Shown piece after piece: positions 7,323-16,800 of a stretch of 64,000 bases of DNA. Origin of the DNA: Limnephilus marmoratus (taxonomy: Eukaryota; Arthropoda; Insecta; Trichoptera; Limnephilidae); the NCBI GenBank assembly GCA_917880885.1, contig OU862927.1:36297571-36361570 (forward strand), written 5' to 3'. Below the pieces are notes generated by a model. That model was not told where the DNA came from, ran no database searches, and saw only the letters and a list, made by a program, of their open reading frames with translations. Each line of letters opens with the position of its first letter. Positions within the stretch are counted from its first letter, which is position 1. Both the position numbers and the translations under genes were made by a program.

Positions 7323-8438
7323 TTAAGATGTTAATTTATTTTTATATTTTTTATAAAAAATATATGCTTTTTCATCATGGGGATTTTTTAAGGTTGTTTT
7401 ATAAAGTTTTTCTTTGTTTCTGATAGATATTATAAGTCCTTTGGTAATCCAAGGTTTTAAACATCTTAATTTTGATTTTATGTGTATTATTATTTCAGTT
7501 GTCGAATTTTTAATGTGTTGTGACAGGATTTTTTCAAAGTTATTCGAACATATTTCGGTATCACCACTCTTTAAAACATTTTTCCAATCTTCCATTTTTA
7601 GTTTTTCAGAGAGAATAGTCATGTCTATTGTTGATTTTTTGGGTATTAAATTATGTTTTTTATGTTTAATATTATTATTATACAGAAGTAAGCATGAATG
7701 ATGATCAGTTATGTTAGTTTTCCAAACAATTGATTTTAGTTTGTGAAGATCTTTAATGTTTACGTTTGTCCAAATGTGATCTAAACAAGATGGAGTATGT
7801 TCTTTTATTTCTCTAGTATTTTTATTTATGCAAGATATGAAATTTTGTTCAGTCATACAATTGATGTATTCAGTTTTGTTATTATTTTCTATTTTTTCAT
7901 TAATGTTCACATTAAAATCACCCACCACGAAGCAGAGTTTATTTTTTAATTTTAATAATATGTATTTCAGGTCATTAATAAACGTAATAATACTTGAGCC
8001 ATGCGTTCTATAGATAGCTATTAAATGATATATTGATTTGCCGAGTTTGAAATGTACTTCGATGCAGTTTACCAAATGTATTGGGTGTTCTATAATGTTA
8101 ACAATACTAAATTTATTATTTGCAAATATTATTATACCCGAATTTTTGTTGATATCTACTTTGGTAGAAATATAATTGTACTCCGGTAAGTGATAAGACG
8201 GTGACTCAGCGTTTGTAAATGTTTCAGTTAACACTATGAAGTCCGGCTTTTTAATTAAATTATTTATTTTTAGAATTAGTTCATCTAAATTTTTCTGAAT
8301 GCTACGGATGTTTATGTGCATAATAATTATATCATTGATGTTTTTCGAAATAATTTTGTTACATGAATCAGTACAAATACATTCATATTCTTGAATTTTA
8401 ATATTTAATTCTAAATCGCTATTTTAAAAATCATCCAT
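7323..8438 (-). pseudogene. Endonuclease part of ORF2 (premature stop, MITE-cut)
   Basis: This is the N-terminal apurinic-type endonuclease that nicks target DNA. From the ATG at 8319-8321 the 332-codon frame shows every family motif: HINIRS 2-7, LTET 31-34, YR 104-105, GDFN 134-137, SCLDHIW 178-184, TDHHS 205-209. The frame stays open upstream of that ATG (through DIIIMHINIRS, with ECICTDSC before it), so the native start is probably the in-phase ATG at 8438-8436, which gives MDDF and then TAA 8426-8424, a single-codon lesion. At the other end the frame runs into the MITE and stops at TAA 7325-7323. Domains are otherwise intact. Confidence 0.9.
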
Positions 8439-8475
8439 TTAATTAATGTATTTTGCAAAATTATATATAATTTTT

Positions 8476-8567
8476 TTATTCAATGTCGTAGTTTATTCTT
8501 TCTTTGGCTAATTTAAGCATGTAAGAACGGAACTTACATGTTTCGCTGTTTGTTCGGTGGTCTAGTT
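8476..8567 (-). pseudogene. ORF1 C-terminal remnant
   Basis: On the minus strand an open frame runs from the element's 5' edge to TAA 8478-8476, about 29 codons, including CKFRSYMLKLAKERINYDIE. It ends 37 nt before the inferred ORF2 start, where ORF1 (the RNA-binding protein) ends in two-ORF non-LTR elements. Too short to identify a domain; assignment rests on position and composition. Confidence 0.55.
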
Positions 8568-8583
8568 CATTTTCTTAATCTTA
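8568..8583. repeat. Target-site duplication, 5' side of element
   Basis: Copy of 4956-4971 with one C/T difference. Confidence 0.8.
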
Positions 8584-8751
8584 GTAAAAAGATCCACATG
8601 ATTTTTTCCAAGTCGTTATGAAATCCATGCAAGTGGCCTATATCTTCCGCCCTATGGCACCGAACCGTCTTAAATATTGAATTCTTACTGAGAATCATGA
8701 TCTGTACACAAATCAATAAACAAAATCTACAAAGAGAATTTTTTTGAAAAA
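8584..8751 (+). repeat. Decayed edge monomer of the satellite
   Basis: From GATCC at 8591 to the next GATCATCG at 8752 is 161 bases, one monomer length. CCTATGGCACCGAACCGTCT, TTCTTACTGAGAATCATGAT and CTGTACACAAATCAATAAAC are diverged versions of monomer segments, whereas its first half is hardly recognisable. This is the usual decay at the margin of a tandem array. Confidence 0.85.
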
Positions 8752-9082
8752 GATCATCGTTTTAACACTTTAGGTCGGACGTTTGAACACTTGGGGTCGG
8801 TCATAACTTTGGCCTTATGGCTTCGAACCGTCTGAAATTTTGGATTCTTACTAAGAATCATGGTCTGTATACGAATCAATAAAAAAATCTACAAAGAGAA
8901 TTTTTTTGAAAAAGATCATCGTTTTAACACTTGGGGTCGGACGTTTGAACACTTGGGGTAGGTCATAACTTTGGCCTTATGGCTTCGAACCGTCTGAAAT
9001 TTTGGATTCTTACTAAGAATCATGGTCTGTACACGAATCAATAAAAAAATCTACAAAGAGAATTTTTTTGAAAAAGATCATC

Positions 9083-9126
9083 GTTTTAACACTTGGGGTC
9101 GGACGTTTGAACACTTGGGGTCGGTC
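9083..9126 (+). repeat. Internal 2 x 22-bp direct repeat of monomer A
   Basis: 9083-9104 and 9105-9126 agree at 20 of 22 positions and share AACACTTGGGGTCGG. One unit is lost in monomers near 32071, 38371, 41061, 50028 and 59230 (product GGGGTCGGTCATAAC), and by a different crossover near 39049 and 41739 (product GGGGTCGGACATAAC). Confidence 0.95.
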
Positions 9127-9166
9127 ATAACTTTGGCCTTATGGCTTTGAACCGTCTGAAATTTTG

Positions 9167-9183
9167 GATTCTTACTAAGAATC
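9167..9183 (+). repeat. 17-bp dyad in monomer A
   Basis: GATTCTT and AAGAATC form a perfect 7-bp inverted repeat around ACT. It is present in nearly all monomers, and it sits ~13 bases before the point where every A-to-B junction occurs. It could be a protein-binding dyad or a hairpin; there is no direct evidence for either. Confidence 0.8.
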
Positions 9184-10168
9184 ATGGTCTGTACACGAAT
9201 CAATAAAAAAAATCTACAAAGAGAATTTTTTGAAAAAGATCATCGTTTGAACACTTGGGGTCGGACGTTTGAACACTTGGGGTCGGTCATAACTTTGGCC
9301 TTATGGCTTCGAACCGTCTGAAATTTTGGATTCTTACTAAGAATCATGGTCTGTACACGAATCAATAAAAAAAATCTACAAAGAGAATTTTTTTGAAAAA
9401 GATCATCGTTTTAACACTTGGGGTCGGACGTTTGAACACTTGGGGTTGGTCATAACTTTGGCCTTATGGCTTCGAACCGTCTGAATTTTTGGATTTTTTA
9501 CTAAGAATCATGGTCTGTACACGAATCAATAAAAAAATCTACAAAGAGATTTTTTTTTAAAAGATCATCGTTTTAACACTTGGGGTCGGACGTTTGAACA
9601 CTTGGGGTCGGTCTTAACTTTGGCCTTATGGCTTCGAACCGTCTGAAATTTTGGATTCTTACTAAGAATCATGGTCTGTACACGAATCAACAAAAAAAAT
9701 CTACAAAGAGAATTTTTTTGAAAAAGATCATCGTTTTAACACTTGGGGTCGGACGTTTGAACACTTGGGGTCGGTCATAACTTTGGCCTTATGGCTTCGA
9801 ACCGTCTGAAATTTTGGATCCTTACTAAGAATCATGGTCTGTACACGAATCAATAAAAAAAATAAACAAAGAGAATTTTTTTGAAAAAGATCATCGTTTT
9901 AACACTTGGGGTCGGACGTTTGAACACTTGGGGTCGGTCATAACTTTGGCCTTATGGCTTCGAACCGTCTGAAATTTTGGATTCTTACTAAGAATCATGG
10001 TCTGTACACGAATCAATAAAAAAATCTACAAAGAGAATTTTTTTGAAAAAGATCATCGTTTTAACACTTGGGGTCGGACGGTTGAACACTTGGGGTCGGT
10101 CATAACTTTGGCCTTATGGCTTCGAACCGTCTGAAATTTTGGATTCTTACTAAGAATCATGGTCTGTA

Positions 10169-10549
10169 ACAAACTAGACAAAATATTTTTAAAAAATCAA
10201 AAAGTACATACATCAAATATCTTCTTCCAATACAGTTGGTTAAATATCTTAAGAGTCGGTCCAGTGGCGGACTAAGCCCATCAGAGGTCCGGGGCTGCAA
10301 AGCTGAATGATGCCCGCCTAGTTTAAAAATTTGATGTAATTTTACAAGATTTTTATTCAGTTCACAAGGGCCTCTGGTCCTGGGGGACCTCCAAAGGCTT
10401 CCGTGTTCCCTTGATCAAATCCTAAACAACACTTTAAGGCACCAGGACACCGTAAAAAAAATTATCATTTTTTAAAAGGTACATTTGTTAATAATGCTAT
10501 CACCTAATGTTTCAAGGAAATTCTAAGAAAATTTAAAGAAAGTTTTAAA
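10169..10549 (+). repeat. B module, first copy; positions of all 57 copies
   Basis: B starts after GGTCTGTA with ACAAACTAGACAAAATATT and ends in AGAAAATTTAAAGAAAGTTT before AAACAAAGAGAA, replacing ~22 bases of A. B starts: 10169, 11826, 12835, 13845, 15192, 16049, 16743, 18090, 19436, 20293, 20987, 22329, 23896, 26173, 27193, 27890, 28909, 29929, 30626, 31644, 32482, 33335, 34353, 35050, 36073, 36930, 37948, 38623, 39783, 40638, 41313, 42148, 43158, 44500, 45359, 46218, 47396, 48255, 49273, 50111, 50965, 51663, 52195, 53216, 53654, 54672, 55689, 56225, 56919, 57617, 58476, 59315, 60009, 60706, 61724, 62260, 63280. B contains a GC-rich centre (GGCCTCTGGTCCTGGGGGAC) between AT-rich flanks. It has no coding capacity beyond a minus-strand frame of at most 112 codons without a recognisable domain. 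Confidence 0.95.
10262..10280 (+). mobile_element. hAT-terminus-like sequence inside B
   Basis: CAGTGGCGGACTAAGCCCA closely resembles the left terminus of the hAT-like element at 3304 (CAGTGGCGGCATAAGG). All full-length B copies carry it apart from rare point changes. No matching CGCCACTG right end is present in B, so only one end of such an element could have been captured. The resemblance is short and may be coincidental. Confidence 0.4.
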
Positions 10550-13500
10550 CAAAGAGAATTTTTTTGAAAAAGATCATCGTTTTAACACTTGGGGTCGGAC
10601 GTTTGAACACTTGGGGTCGGTCATAACTTTGGCCTTATGGCTTTGAACCGTCTGAAATTTTGGATTCTTACTAAGAATCATGGTCTGTACACGAATCAAT
10701 AAAAAAAATCTACAAAGAGAATTTTTTGAAAAAGATCATCGTTTTAACACTTGGGGTCGGACGTTTGAACACTTGGGGTCGGTCATAACTTTGGCCTTAT
10801 GGCTTTGAACCGTCTGAAATTTTGGATTCTTACTAAGAATCATGGTCTGTACACGAATCAATAAAAAAAATCTACAAAGAGAATTTTTTGAAAAAGATCA
10901 TCGTTTTAACACTTGGGGTCGGACGTTTGAACACTTGGGGTCGGTCATAACTTTGGCCTTATGGCTTCGAACCGTCTGAAATTTTGGATTCTTACTAAGA
11001 ATCATGGTCTGTACACGAATCAATAAAAAAAATCTACAAAGAGAATTTTTTTGAAAAAGATCATCGTTTTAACACTTGGGGTCGGACGTTTGAACACTTG
11101 GGGTTGGTCATAACTTTGGCCTTATGGCTTCGAACCGTCTGAATTTTTGGATTTTTTACTAAGAATCATGGTCTGTACACGAATCAATAAAAAAATCTAC
11201 AAAGAGATTTTTTTTTAAAAGATCATCGTTTTAACACTTGGGGTCGGACGTTTGAACACTTGGGGTCGGTCTTAACTTTGGCCTTATGGCTTCGAACCGT
11301 CTGAAATTTTGGATTCTTACTAAGAATCATGGTCTGTACACGATTCAACAAAAAAATCTACAAAGAGAATTTTTTTGAAAAAGATCATCGTTTTAACACT
11401 TGGGGTCGGACGTTTGAACACTTGGGGTCGGTCATAACTTTGGCCTTATGGCTTCGAACAGTCTGAAATTTTGGATCCTTACTAAGAATCATGGTCTGTA
11501 CGCGAATCAATAAAAAAAATATACAAAGAGAATTTTTTTGAAAAAGATCATCGTTTTAACACTTGGGGTCGGACGTTTGAACACTTGGGGTCGGTCATAA
11601 CTTTGGCCTTATGGCTTCGAACCGTCTGAAATTTTGGATTCTTACTAAGAATCATGGTCTGTACACGAATCAATAAAAAAATCTACAAAGAGATTTTTTT
11701 TGAAAAAGATCATCGTTTTAACACTTGGGGTCAGACGGTTGAACACTTGGGGTCGGTCATAACTTTGGCCTTATGGCTTCGAACCGTCTGAAATTTTGGA
11801 TTCTTACTAAAAATCATGGTCTGTAACAAACTAGACAAAATATTTTTAAAAAATCAAAAAGTACATACATCAGATATCTTCCTCCAATACAGTTGGTTAA
11901 ATATCTTAAGAGTCGGTCCAGTGGCGGACTAAGCCCATCAGAGGCCGGGGCTGCAAAGCTGAATGATGCCCGCCTAGTTTAAAAATTTGATGTAATTTTA
12001 CAAGATTTTTATTCAGTTCACAAGGGCCTCTGGTCCTGGGGGACCTCCAAAGGCTTCCGTGTTCCCTTGATCAAATCCTAAACAACACTTTAAGGCACCA
12101 GGACACCGTAAAAAAAAATTATCATTTTTTAAAAGGTGCATTTGTTAATAATGCTATCACCTAATGTTTCAAGGAAATTCTAAGAAAATTTAAAGAAAGT
12201 TTTAAACAAAGAGAATTTTTTTGAAAAAGATCATCGTTTTAACACTTGGGGTCGGACGTTTGAACACTTGGGGTCGGTCATAACTTTGGCCTTATGGCTT
12301 CGAACCGTCTGAAATTTTGGATTCTTACTAAGAATCATGGTCTGTACACGAATCAACAAAAAAAATCTACAAAGAGAATTTTTTTGAAAAAGATCATCGT
12401 TTTAACACTTGGGGTCGGACGTTTGAACACTTGGGGTCGGTCATAACTTTGGCCTTATGGCTTCGAACAGTCTGAAATTTTGGATCCTTACTAAGAATCA
12501 TGGTCTGTACACGAATCAATAAAAAAAATAAACAAAGAGAATTTTTTTGAAAAAGATCATCGTTTTAACACTTGGGGTCGGACGTTTGAACACTTGGGGT
12601 CGGTCATAACTTTGGCCTTATGGCTTCGAACCGTCTGAAATTTTGGATTCTTACTAAGAATCATGGTCTGTACACGAATCAATAAAAAAATCTACAAAGA
12701 GAATTTTTTTGAAAAAGATCATCGTTTTAACACTTGGGGTCGGACGGTTGAACACTTGGGGTCGGTCATAACTTTGGCCTTATGGCTTCGAACCGTCTGA
12801 AATTTTGGATTCTTACTAAGAATCATGGTCTGTAACAAACTAGACAAAATATTTTTAAAAAATCAAAAAGTACATACATCAAATATCTTCTTCCAATACA
12901 GTTGGTTAAATATCTTAAGAGTCGGTCCAGTGGCGGACTAAGCCCATCAGAGGTCCGGGGCTGCAAAGCTGAATGATGCCCGCCTAGTTTAAAAATTTGA
13001 TGTAATTTTACAAGATTTTTATTCAGTTCACAAGGGCCTCTGGTCCTGGGGGACCTCCAAAGGCTTCCGTGTTCCCTTGATCAAATCCTAAACAACACTT
13101 TAAGGCACCAGGACACCGTAAAAAAAAATTATCATTTTTTAAAAGGTACATTTGTTAATAATGCTATCACCTAATGTTTCAAGGAAATTCTAAGAAAATT
13201 TAAAGAAAGTTTTAAACAAAGAGAATTTTTTTGAAAAAGATCATCGTTTTAACACTTGGGGTCGGACGTTTGAACACTTGGGGTCGGTCATAACTTTGGC
13301 CTTATGGCTTCGAACCGTCTGAAATTTTGGATTCTTACTAAGAATCATGGTCTGTACACGAATCAATAAAAAAAATCTACAAAGAGAATTTTTTTGAAAA
13401 AGATCATCGTTTTAACACTTGGGGTCGGACGTTTGAACACCTGGGGTCGGTCATAACTTTGGCCTTATGGCTTCGAACCGTCTGAAATTTTGGATTCTTA

Positions 13501-13844
13501 GTAAGAATCATGGTCTGTACACGAATCAATAAAAAAAATCTACAAAGAGAATTTTTTTGAAAAAGATCATCGTTTTAACACTTGGGGTCGGACGTTTGAA
13601 CACTTGGGGTCGGTCATAACTTTGGCCTTATGGCTTCGAACCGTCTGAAATTTTGGATTCTTACTAAGAATAATGGTTTGTACACGAATCAATACAAAAA
13701 TCTACAAAGAGAATTTTTTTGAAAAAGATCATCGTTTTAACACTTGGGGTAAGACGTTCGAACACTTGGGGTCGGTCATAACTTTGGCCTTATGGCTTCA
13801 AACCGTCTGAAATTTTGGATTCTTACTAAGAATCATGGTCTGTA

Positions 13845-16800
13845 ACAAACTAGACAAAATATTTTTAAAAAATCAAAAAGTACATACATCAAATATCTTC
13901 TTCCAATACAGTTGGTTAAATATCTTAGAGTCGGTCCAGTGGCGGACTAAGCCCATCAGAGGTCCGGGGCTGCAAAGCTGAATGATGCCCGCCTAGTTTA
14001 AAAATTTGATGTAATTTTACAAGATTTTTATTCAGTTCACAAGGGCCTCTGGTCCTGGGGGACCTCCAAAGGCTTCCGTGTTCCCTTGATCAAATCCTAC
14101 ACAACACTTTAAGGCACCAGGACACCGTAAAAAAAATTATAATTTTTTTTTTCATTTTTTAAAAGGTGAATTTGTTAATAATGCTATCACCTAATGTTTC
14201 AAGGAAATTCTAAGAAAATTTAAAAAAAAGTTTTAAACAAAGAGAATTTTTTGAAAAAGATCATCGTTTTAACACTTGGGGTCGGATGTTTGAACACTTG
14301 GGGTCGGTCATAACTTTGGCCTTATGGCTTTGAACCGTCTGAAATTTTGGATTCTTACTAAGAATCATGGTCTGTACACGAATCAATAAAAAAAATCTAC
14401 AAAGAGAATTTTTTTGAAAAAGATCATCGTTTTTACACTTGGGGTCGGACGTTTGAACACTTGGGGTCTGTCATAACTTTGGCCTTATGGCTTCGAACCG
14501 TCTGAAATTTTGGATTCTTACTAAGAATCATGGTCTGTACACGAATCAATAAAAAAAATCTACAAAGAGAATTTTTTTGAAAAAGATCATCGTTTTTACA
14601 CTTGGGGTCGGACGTTTGAACACTTGGGGTCGGTCATAACTTTTGCCTTATGGCTTCGAACCGTCTGAAATTTTGGATTCTTACAAGGAATCATGGTCTG
14701 TACACGAATCAATAAAAAAAATATACAAAGTGAATTTTTGTTGAAAAAGATCATCGTTTTAACACTTGGGGTCGGACGTTTGAACACTTGGGGTCGGTCA
14801 TAACTTTGGCCTTATGGCTTCGAACCGTCTGAAATTTTGGATTCTTACTAAGAATCATGGTCTGTACACGAATCATTAAAAAAAATCTACAAAGAGAATT
14901 TTTTTGAAAAAGATCATCGTTTTAACACTTGTGGTCGGACGTTTGAACACTTGGGGTCGGTCATAACTTTGGCCTTATGGCTTCGAACCGTCTGAAATTT
15001 TGGATTCTTACTAAGAATCATGGTCTGTACACGAATCAATAAAAAAATCTACAAAGAGAATTTTTTTGAAAAAGATCATCGTTTTAACACTTGGGGTCGG
15101 ACGTTTGAACACTTGGGGTCGGTCATAACTTTGGCCTTATGGCTTCGAACCGTCTGAAATTTTGGATTCTTACTAAGAATCATGGTCTGTAACAAACTAG
15201 ACAAAATATTTTAAAAAAATCAAAAAGTACATACATCAAATATCTTCTTCCAATACAGTTGGTTAAATATCTTAAGAGTCGGTCCAGTGGCGGACTAAGC
15301 CCATCAGAGGTTAGGGGCTGCAAAGCTGAATGATGCCCGCCTAGTTTAAAAATTTGGTGTAATTTTACAAGATTTTTATTCAGTTCACAAGGGCCTCTGG
15401 TCCTGGGGGACCTCCAAAGGCTTCCGTGTTCCCTTGATCAAATCCTAAACAACACTTTAAGGCACCAGGACACCGTAAAAAAAATTATCATTTTTTTTTC
15501 ATTTTTTAAAAGGTGCATTTGTTAATAATGCTATCACCTAATGTTTCAAGGAAATTCTAAGAAAATTTAAAGAAAGTTTTAAACAAAGAGAATTTTTTTG
15601 AAAAAGATCATCGTTTTAACACTTGGGTTCGGACGTTTGAACACTTAGGGTCGGTCATAACTTTGGCCTTATGGCTTCGAACCGTCTGAAATTTTAGATT
15701 CTTACTAAGAATCATGGTCTGTACACGAATCATTAAAAAAAATCTACAAAGAGAATTTTTTTGAAAAAGATCATCGTTTTAACACTTGTGGTCGGACGTT
15801 TGAACACTTGGGGTCGGTCATAACTTTGGCCTTATGGCTTCGAACCGTCTGAAATTTTGGATTCTTACTAAGAATCATGGTCTGTACACGAATCAAAAAA
15901 AAAATCTACAAAGAGAATTTTTTTGAAAAAGATCATCGTTTTAACACTTGGGGTCGGACGTTTGAACACTTGGGGTCGGTCATAACTTTGGCCTTATGGC
16001 TTCGAACCGTCTGAAATTTTGGATTCTTACTAAGAATCATGGTCTGTAACAAACTAGACAAAATATTTTTAAAAAATCAAAAAGTACATACATCAAATAT
16101 CTTCTTCCAATACAGTTGGTTAAATATCTTAAGAGTCGGTCCAGTGGCGGACTAAGCCCATCAGAGGTTAGGGGCTGCAAAGCTGAATGATGCCCGCCTA
16201 GTTTAAAAATTTGGTGTAATTTTACAAGATTTTTATTCAGTTCACAAGGGCCTCTGGTCCTGGGGGACCTCCAAAGGCTTCCGTGTTCCCTTGATCAAAT
16301 CCTAAACAACACTTTAAGGCACCAGGACACCGTAAAAAAAATTATCATTTTTTTTTTTTTTTTTAAAAGGTGCATTTGTTAATAATGCTATCACCCAATG
16401 TTTCAAGGAAATTCTAAGAAAATTTAAAGAAAGTTTTAAACAAAGAGAATTTTTTTGAAAAAGATCATCGTTTTAACACTTGGGGTCGGACGTTTGAACA
16501 CTTAGGGTCGGTCATAACTTTGGCCTTAAGGCTTCGAACCGTCTGAAATTTTGGATTCTTACTAAGAATCATGGTCTGTACACGATTCAAAAAAAAAATC
16601 TACAAAGTGAATTTTTTTGAAAAAGATCATCGTTTTAACACTTGGGGTCGGACGTTTGAACACTTGGGGTCGGTCATAACTTTGGCCTTATGGCTTCGAA
16701 CCGTCTGAAATTTTGGATTCTTACTAAGAATCATGGTCTGTAACAAACTAGACAAAATATTTAAAAAAAATCAAAACGTACATACATCAAATATCTTCTT

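Larger units (their letters stand above)
4956..8583 (-). mobile_element. Non-LTR retrotransposon insertion (EN+RT), 5'-truncated in ORF1
   Basis: The element body is 4972-8567 on the minus strand, flanked by CATTTTCTTAATTTTA (4956-4971) and CATTTTCTTAATCTTA (8568-8583), a 16-bp target duplication with one mismatch. In element order it has: the end of ORF1 (8567-8476), a 37-nt spacer, ORF2 with an AP-type endonuclease and reverse transcriptase (8438-5278, split by a MITE at about 7156-7315), a 3' UTR with a stem-loop, and an A-rich tail of tandem A-runs (about 5015-4972). Its layout is that of the Jockey/CR1/L2 side of non-LTR elements; the exact clade cannot be assigned by eye. The 5' end inside ORF1 is typical truncation during target-primed reverse transcription. 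Confidence 0.92.
9076..9237 (+). repeat. Representative A monomer (162 bp)
   Basis: Order of parts: GATCATCG; two ~22-bp direct repeats; TCATAACTTTGGCCTTATGG; CTTYGAACCGTCTG; the dyad GATTCTTACTAAGAATC; CATGGTCTGTACACGAATCA; an A-run; CTACAAAGAGAA; a T-run; GAAAAA. The two A/T tracts are ~20-25 bp apart, so intrinsic curvature is plausible. Array subtypes include TTCTAACC for TTCGAACC, GTCAGTC for GTCGGTC, and AATTTTGTTG for AATTTTTTTG. Confidence 0.95.
8752..10168 (+). repeat. A-only run at the array edge (nine monomers)
   Basis: GATCATCG landmarks occur at 8752, 8914, 9076, 9238, 9401, 9563, 9726, 9889 and 10051, giving periods of 162-163. The last copy is cut after GGTCTGTA (10168) by the first B. 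Its monomer variants (for example the ...TTTTTTACTAAG form near 9495) recur ~1658 bases later in the next block, showing that an 8A+B unit was duplicated. Confidence 0.95.
10169..13844 (+). repeat. Array block I: 8A+B then two 4A+B units
   Basis: Intervals are 1657, 1009 and 1010. All B copies are the GCCCGCCTAG subtype. The 8A+B unit repeats the monomer order of the A-only run at the array edge. Confidence 0.85.

Noticed and set aside
10262..10549. B as a complete hAT element
   Set aside because: Only one CAGTGGCG-type end is present, with no inverted CGCCACTG partner and no 8-bp duplication.
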